Part shown: positions 23,271 through 33,750 of the stretch, one piece after another
Layout: each line of letters begins with the position of its first letter
How positions within the stretch are numbered: the stretch's first letter is position 1
Origin: Actinostola sp. cb2023
Lineage: Eukaryota; Cnidaria; Anthozoa; Actiniaria; Actinostolidae
Reading direction: 5' to 3'
DNA length: 64,000 nt
NCBI GenBank assembly: GCA_033675265.1
Contig: JAUJYZ010000641.1
Coordinates: 1-64,000 of the forward strand
Notes under the pieces: generated by a model
The model's database searches: none
What the model saw: only the letters and a program-made list of their open reading frames with translations
Told to the model about the DNA's origin: nothing
Translations under genes and position numbers: made by a program

Positions 23271-23447
23271 GAATATTTAAATAAGTAATTCAGTAGAAAA
23301 CATTTGGGTTCAGTCATTTAGTCATTTTCTAATGAATTTGAACAAACATTGTGCACGGTCAGGACCCGTTCAACATCATAATGACATTAGGACTAGAACA
23401 AAGAAATATAACAAAAGGTTTCCTAACCATTCCCTCTACTAACTATG

Positions 23448-23625
23448 CTTTTATAGAACGATTCCAAGCTCTTTTATAGAACGATTCCAAGCTCTTTTAT
23501 AGAACGATTCCAAGCTCTTTTATAGAACGATTCCAAGCTCTTTTATAGAACGATTCCAAGCTCTTTTATAGAACGATTCAAAGCTCTTTTATAGAACGAT
23601 TCAAAGCTCTTGTAAACAACGATTC
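23448..23625. repeat. 23-bp minisatellite, right part
   Basis: About eight copies of the same 23-bp unit and orientation as 11583-11975; the original array was split by the 11.5-kb element. Confidence 0.95.
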
Positions 23626-24132
23626 AAAGCAAGTCATCAGTAGTTTCCTGCTGCTTCACGCTGGTTGGAGAACAAAAGCTTCGCACCTTCTTAATTCTTA
23701 ATCCCCCACAAATATTTAAAACACGCGGAATTCAATTCCGCTCTTCGCAAAATAATCGACCTTGCGGCTTGTTATGGCTCCTCCTCCCACAGCCCCTGGG
23801 TTTCGGAGGATGTTATTAGTTATTCCAGGGCCGTACATAACCCAAACTGTTCTAATTTTTTGGTACTCGTTGATCAATCATAATTTCAGTAGCACTCCCA
23901 ATCAAATAGCATCTAAAAAAAAGTAAAATCAGTATTTGCCATAACTATCTGAAAGAAAACGGTCATTTTCAATTGCATTTTGACAATGATTGACTTTGTG
24001 CATTAGTACATGTTGCCCGTGTGAACGCCTATAAGGTCATTTAGTTTGTCTGAATTTACAGCAGAGTATTTATTATTCACAAATTTACAAAACTAGAACA
24101 AAAGAACAGATATTGGCCACAATAGATTACAT
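23626..24132. other. no gene seen
   Basis: Intergenic sequence between the minisatellite and the next inverted-repeat element; no supported feature. Confidence 0.55.
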
Positions 24133-24399
24133 CACAGGGAGCCCAAGCTCATTATCTGTGAAGACCGTATAACTTGCATATTTATAAGTAATACCATGAT
24201 CACCGAGGACATGGACAAAAATACAGGCTTGAGTTAACCGGCGCAAAGGAGAATATATTATAGTGTTTTGTGAAAGAGTCTTGATTAGACTGTACTCTGG
24301 GGAATGCTTCATGCATGTTGCACATCTTTGTTTCATTTACACAATAAAAGAGTATAAATTAGTTATAGTAAGGAGTACCTGAAGGTAAACAGATCAGAA

Positions 24400-24543
24400 A
24401 TGGCGGAAGGTCGGTTTACTTTTGTGAGAGATGACGAAGTGGAGCAAGTAAGGGGGAATACGGTTCCTCAAAACACTAAAAAGCACATACAGAAAAAGAG
24501 GAAAGTGCCAACTAATATAATATTTCATTGTGTGAACAAATAA
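24400..24543 (+). CDS. short N-terminal exon-like ORF, possibly Crypton/ZMYM-like
   Basis: 47 codons: MAEGRFTFVRDDEVEQV, then NTVPQNTKKHIQKKRKV. The arrangement of an acidic start and a PxNTKKxxxK segment resembles the N-terminus of tyrosine-recombinase-derived (Crypton/DUF3504) proteins common in marine invertebrates. There it precedes the W/F-rich part, which is absent here. It is preceded by AGAAATGGC, a fair start context. It could be a truncated capture or the first exon of a gene destroyed by the MITE insertion just downstream. Confidence 0.35.
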   Translation: MAEGRFTFVRDDEVEQVRGNTVPQNTKKHIQKKRKVPTNIIFHCVNK

Positions 24544-24651
24544 CAGAAATAGCTATAATAAAATATCCTTTGAATTCGACTTTTGTGCATTTCTTTCTAT
24601 TGCGCATGCGTTAACGATGTTGTGGATATCAAAATTACACTGTATTTTGAG

Positions 24652-24990
24652 CCCAGGGGGGGTACTCAGGGGTATCAGTGACGGGGAGGTGCGAATGAGG
24701 CCAAACATTTTAACCCCAAAAAAGTCCATTACGCGAAAACAAGACCCCAAAAAAGTCCAACGGCCAAAAACCGTAACCCCAAAAAAGTCCAATTTTGCTC
24801 CGCATAAAATCGAGAACGGTATAGGATATCATTTTTATCAACCCCTAAAAAAGTCCTTGACAAAATCTTTATATCAAAAAAAGGCCACCAGAGAAATGAA
24901 AACCCAAAAAAAGTCCCAAGCCGCGAATTTCAAACCCAAAAAAAGCCTTCGCACCTCCCCGTCACTGATACCCCTGAGTACCCCCCTGGG
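24652..24990. mobile_element. 339-bp MITE, 8-bp target duplication
   Basis: Terminal inverted repeats of about 43 bases (CCCAGGGGGGGTACTCAGGG...) are flanked by identical ATTTTGAG (24644-24651, 24991-24998). An 8-bp duplication and a CAGGG-type end fit hAT-like MITEs. The interior repeats the word CCCCAAAAAAGTCC about six times. The long frame across it (24617-24997) is a product of these repeats. Confidence 0.85.
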
Positions 24991-25129
24991 ATTTTGAGCT
25001 TCACACATCCCACACGTCTTGAATGCTCGAGTCATCATAAGTAGAGGAGCGATTAAGTACTAATCGGTTTGCTCTTGGGTCCCAATGATTGTGTGTACAC
25101 CTGGTGTATATGAGGGACTGACTTGCATC

Positions 25130-25320
25130 CTCATGCATATAGTAATGAGGGATATTTAGTCTAAATGTCCCTCATGAATACAATCATGAGGGACATTTAG
25201 TCTAAATTTCCCTCATGATTGTATTCATGAGGGACATTTAGTCTAAATTTCCCTCATGATTGTATTCATGAGGGAGATTTAGTCTAAATTTCCCTCATTA
25301 CTATGCATGAGCGATGCTTG
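25130..25320. repeat. dyad-symmetric tandem repeat
   Basis: Repeated ATGAGGGACATTTAGTC / GACTAAATGTCCCTCAT-type units in alternating orientation, so the array folds on itself. Confidence 0.8.
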
Positions 25321-25419
25321 ACTTAGAGCTTTCGCGAGGGATGTTCGATGTTAAATGTCCCTCGTGGAACAATGAAAACCGAGGTGATCATGGTATTACA
25401 AACTAATACCATGGCTTCT

Positions 25420-25545
25420 TCGGGATATTAGTGATTACATGTCCCTCAGCCTCGGGAAGTTTAGTAAAAGTCCCTCGCCCGGAGGCTCGGGACTTCCACT
25501 AAACTTCCCTCGGCTTCGGGGACATTTAATCACTAATATCACTCA
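25420..25545. repeat. hairpin
   Basis: Arms GATATTAGTGATTACATGTC ... AAGTTTAGTAAAAGTCCCTC and their complement, with an inner GCCCGGAGGCTCGGG; inside the 24133-25688 element. Confidence 0.75.
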
Positions 25546-25762
25546 GTGCCATGGTATTACTTATAATAAATGCATGTATTTACGAAAAATCTTGAAATAC
25601 GGAGGGATGGTGATTTTAAGTAACATACATTTAGTGTAAATATGCAAATTAAACGGTCTTCACAGATAATGAGCTTGGGCTCCCTGTGAATACATACGAG
25701 AGGATTAGTGTGATATAATAGTACTGAATAGTTCATTAAAAATGTGGAAATTGCAGCCAGGA

Positions 25763-26052
25763 TTCATAATTATAATAATAAAAGTGATTGACTCTGGCTT
25801 AAACTGTGTGAAATTAATATAGACGTTTCGGTCCACATCTCGGACCTTCTTCAGTGTGAAAAAACGTTAGTGTTGCACGCGCTTAATTAAATTAGCGGTT
25901 TGCGCGCGCTTTTTTTGTTGTTTTTGTTTAGAATTTACAAGTGTCCTATAAATATTCGGTATTTGACTGAAGAAGGCCCGAGATGTGGACCGAAACGTCT
26001 GTATTAATTTTACACAGTTTAAGCCAGAGTCAATCACTTTTATTATTATGAA
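25763..26052. mobile_element. foldback MITE, about 290 bp
   Basis: Arms of about 85 bases containing AAAAGTGATTGACTCTGGC and ACGTTTCGGTCCACATCTCG pair with CGAGATGTGGACCGAAACGT and the rest downstream. The GACCGAAACGTC-type core recurs in many animal MITEs. No coding capacity. Confidence 0.8.
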
Positions 26053-26639
26053 TAGTTCATTGTATAAATCTGAGTGGCTTGTTGATCACTCGCCCGTATC
26101 TCGATCGGGCTGGAACAATATCTTAGCTAGCTAAGCTATTTATTATATTCTTTTCATCTCAATCAGATAATGACTACAATTCTAGTTGAAACGTCTACCT
26201 GGTTCAAACAATGATTAAACAATATCATAAGTAATTTACAATATTCGTGACAATGTTGTATGTAGTAGATACAATATGAGCGGCCGTGTTGTATGAGATG
26301 AAATGAGGGAAATACAATAGAAATCATAAGCGTAGCAGACATTTGTAAATCGGATACAGAATCGTCACGACCTCACTGATTTGCATTCAACTTTAACTTG
26401 GATTTTCTTGGCCAAACTGTTTCCTATCATCCAAATTATAGTAAAACATCCACTTATACATCGTTGGGTTCGATAAGTCAGATACAATATTCGCGTCCGA
26501 TCCGATCCGCTCATATTGTATCTATTACTAATAAGCTGTATACATTGCCACTCATATTGTAAATACTACATAGAACTCTGCTTCGCCTCGTATCTATATC
26601 CACCGATACAACACGGCCTCTGATCTCGTTTTATAAACT
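26053..26639. other. downstream of sulfotransferase gene, no gene seen
   Basis: Contains diffuse inverted words (GATACAATATGAGCGG near 26268, CCGCTCATATTGTATC near 26506) suggesting an old foldback element. Otherwise nothing recognisable. Confidence 0.5.
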
Positions 26640-27478
26640 TCACATAGAAACCTTGTAACATATGCATTCGTCTATGCATTGATTCAGATCGCTTAAGTCA
26701 TTCTCTTGGCATAAAGGAGAGCATAAAATGGTTAAATCCTCAATGGTTTTAGCAACTTCTTCGGGATGCTTTTCCTTAGCTTCGCTTACAGATTTCGTTG
26801 CTGATCTCTTTTCGAAGCCTGTGGATTGACTGACAGCGGTAACCCATGGCTTTAGCCAGCCTGTCCAACCATCCATCATTCCTGCTTGCCATGTTGTCAT
26901 ATGAGGCTCATAAGAGATGCCCACAGCTTCACAGTACTTCTTCATCATTCCATCAGGATCGTCAAGAAGGTCATCTGCGTCGATCACCACGGGATTGGGG
27001 TCCAAGTGCTCTGTCACAAACGTATAGAATTCGTATAGCTGACGAACACCCGCTTCTTCAGGGTCGAAGGAATCCCAACCCGTTTCGTTGGGAAGAGTAG
27101 ACAATCGGTATAACGAAGGAATGGACTTGGCAGGATCTCGAATCAGAAACGTATGCCTGACACCTTGGAATTCTTTGCTTAGAAACATGTCGAACTTGTT
27201 CCTGACGTGTTTTGCCATGTTTTTTGTAAGACAAGATCTATTCCATCGTATTCTTGCAGAAGTAGTTTCGTGCTATTGTTGTAGGTTTTCTCGGGGTCTA
27301 TTGGTGTGGATTTGAACCTTGTACTTTGTCTTTCTGGGCCAATGTAAAAAGGAACTGAATACGGTTGAGTGAAGACCTTGGTTTTGCTAAGTGTTCTTAT
27401 TGAGCGTTCAAATGCTGTAGAGACACTCCTGGGCGCTGTCCACAGCAGAACTGTTTTGTGAACCATAGTGTAACACAT
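26640..27478 (-). CDS. sulfotransferase-like protein, one frameshift
   Basis: Two overlapping minus-strand frames make one intronless gene of about 277 residues. The first (27179-27478) starts MCYTMVHKTVLLW and holds the P-loop-like TAPRSVSTAFERSI, matching the 5'-phosphosulfate-binding loop of PAPS-dependent sulfotransferases. The second (26640-27218) holds HTFLIRDPAKSIPSLYRL, matching the 3'-phosphate-binding RDPxxxxxSxY motif, then the C-terminal half. The frames meet in CAAAAAACATGG near 27220, where one missing A explains the shift. The family would transfer sulfate from PAPS; the substrate is unknown. Lack of introns suggests a retrocopy or naturally intronless gene. It could be an intact gene with an assembly indel or a young pseudogene. 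Confidence 0.8.
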
Positions 27479-28967
27479 GCATAAAAATACAACGTTGGGG
27501 TGAGTAGTTTACAACTATCTCAGAGAGTGTGATCTTCACAACCTTGCATTCGGCTCAAGCTAGCTGTAAATCAGATGAATGAATGGGCCGTAACCAGAGA
27601 CTCGCTTGGCCACGTTTTACACACTACCGAACATCGACATTTCATGCTTATGCACAGTGACTTTGCATTTATGTCGGCAGACCTAATCATTCCGCAATAC
27701 ACGTGGCTCCTCATCGCTACTTACACTGATTCTTTCAGAATTTAAATAAACAAGACGCTCTACTAGCGTGAACTTAGGCTTCTTAATAAAGCTGTTTTGA
27801 TAGATTTTAAATGTGAAACCTAATAGCTTGTATCATCATACAGAAGTAGTTTTAGCCTACATGTATTACTTGCAGAATTTAAGTCACTCGTTGCGTGACT
27901 CAGTAGAACATGCATACGTAATTAGATTCAACACTCACACTCCTAGCTGACAGCTGCATGGCGAAGCACATTTCGATTACCTTGCAAGAAACGATTTCAC
28001 AAACTCAATAAAATTACGATCGAGTTCTTACTAAGCCACAGACATCTGTTAGAAATACACTTTCAGACAGAATTGCAAGGCCAAAAAGTATTCTCTAGGA
28101 TATTTGCATCCTTACTAAGCAGTATTAATGAACGACTCGACTGGCTCGAGCAAGGGAGCACGGCAAAATCCTTTTTGAATGCTGCTGGTGATTTGATTTA
28201 TCGTTACGTACGTCTGCCATCTTGAATTTCGTTGATAAGCTGCTGACCACAACTTCTGTATACTCAAAAATTGGAACGATACAGAGAATATTAGCATGCG
28301 CATGCGCTATGGTGACCATGCAGATTTGGCGTAGAAACACGACCAAAAAGAATAACCGTCTGTAATCTTAAACTTGGGCATTCCACAGGAAGCCCAAGTA
28401 ATAATAATACTAAAATAAGCCTCGTCACCCCTTGTTAAAGAGTCAAAAGAGTGCATACACTCATTTCGATAAAGGTAGTCACCCGTAAAGCTTCGAAGGT
28501 GAGACCGATGAGGATCCTAGGTGATATGCACTAATTAATACCACGAGTGCGTATGCAAACTCCCAGTTTAATTATTCTGATGTCACTGAACTAACTACCA
28601 CACTTCAGTATTACAGGCTTTCTATCTGAGGAGCGTAGCGCGTACGTAATTTAACAAAACTTTGGCCAATTTTAATTAAAACGACATATACTAACAGCTC
28701 CGTGCTGCGGGGAATTCCCCTAAAAGAACTCGTTAACTCAGGAAAGTAGAACAGAGCACCTACCTAGAACTGTCGTCCTGTTATGTGTTATGATACTCAC
28801 CTGACTACAAATGCTTAAATCAACGTACTCGAACAGACTCGAATCAGTTTCATTTTTGCACACCTACTGCGCGTGCGTATTCGTACTTATTGACAATTTA
28901 AATTGTACACAGTTTGTGTAGATTTGTTTTTATTTTATTTTATTGGTGCATGTGGATTACAAATAAT
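27479..28967. other. intergenic, no gene seen
   Basis: Presumed upstream region of the sulfotransferase gene. Near 28387 a lone CACAGGAAGCCCAAG end of the CACAGG family is present. A minus-strand AAGATGGCAGAC followed by a GTACGT donor (about 28200-28220) could be a tiny first exon but cannot be supported. Confidence 0.5.
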
Positions 28968-29167
28968 AAGGGGTGTCGAATGGTCCCCGAAAAAAGTCCG
29001 AGTCTCGCAAATAAGATTTCGGTCTCGTTTTTTCGCAAAAAGCCGTTTCCGAGTCTCGAATTTGGAAAACAAAGGAAATCGGTGAAAAAGCGTCTCGGGC
29101 TCGAAGAAATATGCCTTGTCGTGGAATCTCGCAAATTAGTCTCGCCTTGACCATTCGATACCCCCTA
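28968..29167. mobile_element. 200-bp MITE
   Basis: Inverted ends TAAGGGGTGTCGAATGGTC and GACCATTCGATACCCCCTA enclose a GAGTCTCG-rich interior. AATAAT lies on both sides. Short frames on both strands (28903-29154) are not genes. Confidence 0.8.
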
Positions 29168-29736
29168 ATAATACATAAACAATATAATTATAACTAAATA
29201 ATATAATGGAACTAAATCAATGATGCAGGGGAACGGTCGCCTATAGTCTCCCTCGCATCCGTCTTTAGTTCCGTCATCTATAGTTATCCAAAAGCTGCAT
29301 TCACAAAGATTAAAGGATAGGTTGCCATAATAGCTTCAGACGCATATCATGCATGCTCGAAGTTGATTCGCTTATCTATTTATTTATGCCCATTTAGTAA
29401 GGATCTTGTTGTATATCAAGTGTCTGACGGCCATCTTGGATTCTGGAAGGTCCTGCTGGGTTTCTTTAATACGAGCCACTGAAGTATGAAAGAAAATGTG
29501 AGTTACATAATTGTATACTTATCCAACATTTTCCCGATATTGAACATGAACAAATAACTGTTTAGTTATCGAAGTAAATGCTCTTATTTTAATTCAAGCG
29601 CACGGTATCCATATCCTTCAATTTGATTGGTTCGCTGCGCGGGCCGTATTTTCCTATCTCTGCCCTAGGTCCATGGTATCCATTTTGTAAGTGCTGAATC
29701 AGTCAATGTTGTTGAGGGAAATAAATAAATAAATAA

Positions 29737-29853
29737 GTTATTTACCGACTTTAGGTCGGTCCGTATACTGTGCCCACGCTCTTGAAAGTGCTGGCACTTT
29801 CAAGACCGAGGGCACATTTTTCCACTATACGGACCCCCCACTCGGTAAATAAC
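29737..29853. repeat. foldback hairpin
   Basis: GTTATTTACCGA and TCGGTAAATAAC ends, with inner GTCCGTATA/TATACGGAC and CTTGAAAGTGC/GCACTTTCAAG pairs. Confidence 0.8.
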
Positions 29854-29989
29854 CTATATATATCCATGAAAATATGTTTTGCAAAATTTTACAATGGAGA
29901 GTGGGATATTGTAATTTATAGAAACCAACTAGCATACTATCACGAATCCTGCAATCTGATTGGCTAACTCACTATCTTACTAATAAATT

Positions 29990-30128
29990 AGAGCAGATTT
30001 CGTATGACTGTGAAACACTTACGGCATGGCAGTGCCGTGCCGTTACCGTGATGCTTTAGGATTTCGAATGAATCCGTGCCGTGTCGTACCCTGCGCCGTG
30101 GTTTTCACAATCATAAGAAATCTGCTCT
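29990..30128. mobile_element. 139-bp MITE
   Basis: Ends AGAGCAGATTTCGTATGA and TCATAAGAAATCTGCTCT are inverted. The interior contains repeated GTGCCGTGCCGT words in both orientations. Confidence 0.8.
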
Positions 30129-30650
30129 ATATATAACGGCGAAACTAATATATCCGTCAAAAACTTATTTCCCTGTTCGCGCGGGACTGGGTTCTAGTAT
30201 TTTGAGGACCATTTCAGAGGACTTAGTTTGCCTTTATTCTCTCTCATGGGTCTACTACTCATGTAAATCTGACTTACATACCACAGATGAGGAACTCATT
30301 TTCTATTAATTCATTTTTGTGAGAACCATTCGTATCGTTTGTGAACAAAACAGATCTGCAAGACTTGGCAGGATTTCTTCGGAAATCAAAAGTAGAAAAA
30401 TGCGCACATTTTTCTGAATGTAGATACCTTTGTTGCGCATGCTCCACTTGATATAGAGTATCAACGACACAGTGCAACGACAAAGGCGAGGCCAACTACC
30501 ATGGTTATACGCAAAGCTAAAACTGTGGTACCTCAGAAATAAAACATGCCAAAACGTTATAATTAAAAACAATATTGAAAGGAGTGAATGATTCAATGTA
30601 CAGAATTCTTGGTTTTCAATCAATCCCTTGAGAATCAAGAGATAAAGATA

Positions 30651-30727
30651 CGGCGGCCATGTTGGTTGAACAAACAATAGACACTAATGAGCAATCATTT
30701 GTTGAAGTTCAACCAAGATGGCCGCCG
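30651..30727. repeat. hairpin with YY1-like arms
   Basis: Arms of 21 bases (CGGCGGCCATGTTGGTTGAA and complement) carry AAGATGGCCGCC, a strong match to the YY1 consensus, on both strands. Confidence 0.7.
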
Positions 30728-30769
30728 TGACGTGCATGGCAAACCAGCAATTGATTTCGTTTTACTTAC

Positions 30770-31628
30770 CATCATTTGTTGTCACTTTTTCTTTAGTAGT
30801 CGGCATGGTTGTGCTGGAGATAGTAGTTGATAGGTTGCCCATGGAAGCTGTGGAACAACATGCATATTTGTTTGATATTCTGTAATGAAGTATGTACCTT
30901 GGGTATTGTTAATAAACAGAATTGATTTCGTTTTACTTACAATCATTTGTCACTTTTGCTTTAGTAGTCGGCATGGTTGTGCTAAAGCTAGTAGTTGATA
31001 GGTTGCCCATGGAAGCTGTGGACCAAAATATTTGTTTGATATTCTGTAATGAAGTATGTACCTTGGGTAAAGAGAATTGATTTCGTTTTACTTACAATCA
31101 TTTGTCACTCTTGCTTTAGTAGTCGGCATGGTTGTGCTAAAGCTAGTAGTTGATAGGTTGCCCATGGAAGCTGTGGACCAAAATATTTGTTTGATATTCT
31201 GCAATGAAGTATACATGTATCTTGGGTAAACAGAATTGAATTCGTTTTACTTACAATCATTTGTCACTCTTGCTTTAGTAGTCGGCATGGTTGTGCTAAA
31301 GCTAGTAGTTGATAGGTTGCCCATGGAAGCTGTGGACCAAAATATTTGTTTGATATTCTGCAATGAAGTATACATGTATCTTGGGTAAACAGAATTGAAT
31401 TCGTTTTACTTACAATCATTTGTCACTCTTGCTTTAGTAGTCGGCATGTTTGTGCTAGAGATAGTAGTTGATAGGTTGCCCATGGAAGCTGTGGACCAAA
31501 ATATTTGTTTGATATTCTGCAATGAAGTATGAACCTTGGGTAAACAGAATTGAATTCGTTTTACTTACAATCATTTGTCACTCTTGCTTTAGTAGTCGGC
31601 ATGGTTGTGCTAAAGCTAGCGCTAGTAG
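30770..31628 (-). CDS. six tandem Ser/Thr-rich exons of a mucin-like gene (partial)
   Basis: On the minus strand six near-identical exons are each bounded by CCACAG and GTAAGT. In transcription order they are 31628-31569 (60 bp), 31488-31414, 31329-31255, 31170-31096, 31015-30941 (75 bp each) and 30847-30770 (78 bp). All exon lengths are multiples of three and all introns are phase 1, so any number can be spliced in without shifting the frame. Each 75-bp exon adds about 25 residues of the type SMGNLSTTSFSTTMPTTK, rich in Ser, Thr and Pro, as in O-glycosylated mucin or stalk regions. Introns are about 75-95 bp and copied along with the exons. The SEA-like exon at 33356-33495 lies upstream and also ends in phase 1. 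The first, transmembrane and last exons were not found. Confidence 0.65.
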
Positions 31629-31936
31629 CTGTGGACCAAATCAAAATATTTGTTTGATATTCTGCAATGAAGTATATGTACCTTGAGTATTTTGATTATA
31701 AAAATAACTGACATGTACACGTTGTAGTGGATAAAGCACCGATCTAAAACAATGAAGGATGCTGGCAGTATTCATTGTGGTTCTGAAATATTTGTATTAA
31801 CAATTGTTCGGTCTTTGCTTGTTTTTGTTTAGTTTGATTGTATATATATATTAGTTTCTTCGTGCTACTAATATTATCGTTTTTAGTGCACCTATTCAAG
31901 CCCCTGTGGGGAGTAGTGGGCAGAGAATGTCATTTA

Positions 31937-32318
31937 ATTAGCCATTTCAAAAACGAGTGGGAACGAGGGAACGAGTTTTTAGAATTAATCTAATTAAGAA
32001 GTGAATCAGAATTAGTAAGTTTACAAAGTTTCAATAGGTGTAGTTAGATATTGAACGAGTAACAGCTTTCCAAACATCTCAAAATTTACAAAGAAATTTA
32101 TGTTACAGGGGACAAGCGTCCCATATAACCATACATTTCTTTGTAATTTTTGCAGTTTTTGAATGTCTGCAGTTCAGTTGCTGCTTGTCCAAACCCTATC
32201 AAACTCCTGAAACTTACTAATTTTGATATGCTATTTCTTGTGATGGGGTTCATTTTTTTAATTAGATTAATTCTAAAAACTAGTTCCCAGTCCTCCACTC
32301 GTTTTTGAAATGGCTAAT
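31937..32318. mobile_element. foldback MITE, about 380 bp
   Basis: TTAGCCATTTCAAAAACGAG at the left and its complement at the right, with TTAGAATTAATCTAATTAA pairing further in. Lies in the presumed intron between the SEA-like exon and the Ser/Thr exons. Confidence 0.8.
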
Positions 32319-33355
32319 ATTGACAATGGGGATTTGGACATTATATGTTCATCAAAGTAAATGTACCAATGTTGTGGTCAGTTCCTGAGGAGTGTACCTT
32401 TAATATTGTTTTAAGGAAATGTCAAAATCCCCGTCCCTTGACTGCCCTCCCCATCAGCGACACATTGATGGGTACATAAAAAGTTGAAGAGAGCTTCGTT
32501 TTACTGGCACGTGTTTTCTTATGATTTATTCGGTCTCAACTAAAATCAAATAAAACACAACTTTCCACCATTATATCTGCTAAACATCATAACCTTTATC
32601 ACGTACGCGCTCACCTAGTCTATACTTGAATATTTTATTGGTATATACAAAGACAAGGACACGGTTGTACAGAAGGTCGACAGCGCTATCCACCGACTAA
32701 ATACTTATCCTGTGAATAACTTTATTCCAAACAGCATCAACTTATCAAATTTTCGTACAACCGGGGCCAGCTCTTTAGTTTTGGTAGAGGCGGTTATTTG
32801 GATGGAGGGCATTAATTAATACAGAAGAGCGCTTACCACAAAATTACTCCTTTCAGGTGGCACTTCATTCCAGCTAATTAACAATTATTCTCAGAAGTGG
32901 ATGTGAGTAGTGGTGGATATTTATCGAGCGGCGAATTATAGGCGCGCAGAAGAAGGTGACAGGTGACTCACCGACACTGAGGGGAATAATTGTTTTAGTA
33001 TATACCACACAAGTGAATAGCCAGCCAAATATATATAATTTATTTTGAAGAAGAAAGAGACACCCTCGCGAAATGCGACGCCATCTTGTTTTGCTCGGAG
33101 GTGAATAGCCAAGCTAGGCTATTCCGAGATTGAGTAGCCAATCAGAGCGCGCGCGAAAAATACTACTATGGCATACTCTACATAATAGAGATTAAGAGCT
33201 AGGCGCTTATTTGAAACCTGGCCCTAAATTAAATAGACCATTTACGGTACATAATTACGGTACATCTTATTGGAATTGCAAATGATTTTTGTACTTTAAA
33301 TGTGGCATTCTTAATTTTGATGAACTTTTTACTGAGGTAAAGGATTTACACTTAC
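32319..33355. other. presumed intron, no exon seen
   Basis: AT-rich sequence. A minus-strand ACAAGATGGCGTCGC (about 33065-33080) resembles a YY1/translation-start site but leads into only 14 codons. Confidence 0.5.
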
Positions 33356-33495
33356 GGCCTGTAGGACTGACAAAAGAAGAATTAACATCTTGACCAGCAA
33401 ATTTGCCAGTTTCAATTGCTGTTCTTAAGGGTTTTCTAGGATCCGCTGTTCCAGAGGGATAATTAAGCGTCACCAATGCTATAACACTCCCCTTC
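33356..33495 (-). CDS. SEA-like domain exon (partial gene)
   Basis: 140-bp exon between TTTATCTTTAAG and GTAAGTG. It reads KGSVIALVTLNYPSGT, then LRTAIETGKFAGQDVNSS. The pattern of a hydrophobic strand after GSV, a helix with LRxAIxxG and a final xVxxSS matches the second half of SEA domains of extracellular glycoproteins. The outgoing intron phase (1) fits the tandem Ser/Thr exons downstream on the same strand. The first half of the domain was not found; 33582-33750 upstream is a MITE. The domain call is by pattern only. Confidence 0.5.
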
Positions 33496-33581
33496 CTTAA
33501 AGATAAAGAGCAAATACAAATTTAGCTTGATATGCACCCAGAGAAGAAGGGTCGAGGAGGATTCTAGTCTGATCTATAGCT

Positions 33582-33750
33582 CTATACATCGATTCCGAAC
33601 ATGGCGACCAATTTGAATAACCATTGTTCTTGACTGACTAGCCTTTCATACAGGTGAGAACGCTTTTGTGTTTCCACATGAACACGAGGCCAGTCAGTCA
33701 AAGAACAATGGTTATTCAAATTGGTTGCCATGTTCGGAATCGGTGTATAG
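33582..33750. mobile_element. 169-bp foldback MITE
   Basis: Arms of about 55 bases starting CTATACATCGATTCCGAACA, through CAATTTGAATAACCATTGTT, and complement. The GCCATGTT (YY1-like) word lies in both arms. Confidence 0.85.

Larger units (their letters stand above)
11976..23447. mobile_element. 11.5-kb inverted-repeat DNA element carrying a BEL element
   Basis: The left end CATAGTTAGTA and the right end TACTAACTATG are inverted. Both continue with matching blocks: AAACCTTTTGTTATAT, GACCGTGCACAA, CTGAACCCAAACG-like, and ACACTGTAATTTCAAAAGAG near 12610 and 23260. This gives degenerate inverted repeats of several hundred bases. CTTTTAT is present immediately outside both ends, and the 23-bp minisatellite lies on both sides. 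Once the 6.15-kb BEL insertion is removed, about 5.3 kb remains with no recognisable transposase, so it is probably non-autonomous. Superfamily not assigned. Confidence 0.75.
24133..25688. mobile_element. CACAGG-family element with nested MITE
   Basis: Terminal inverted repeats of 36 bases start CACAGGGAGCCCAAGCTC (24133) and end with the complement (25688). The flanks ATTACAT and AATACAT differ at one base and are consistent with the 7-bp duplication seen for the related copy at 4741-5548. Inside are a short coding start (24400-24543), an inserted 339-bp MITE (24652-24990) and two blocks of dyad repeats (25130-25320, 25420-25545). No transposase is complete. Confidence 0.7.

Noticed and set aside
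24617..24997. 126-codon plus-strand frame rich in PKKS
   Set aside because: Runs across a 339-bp MITE with repeated CCCCAAAAAAGTCC words; not a gene.
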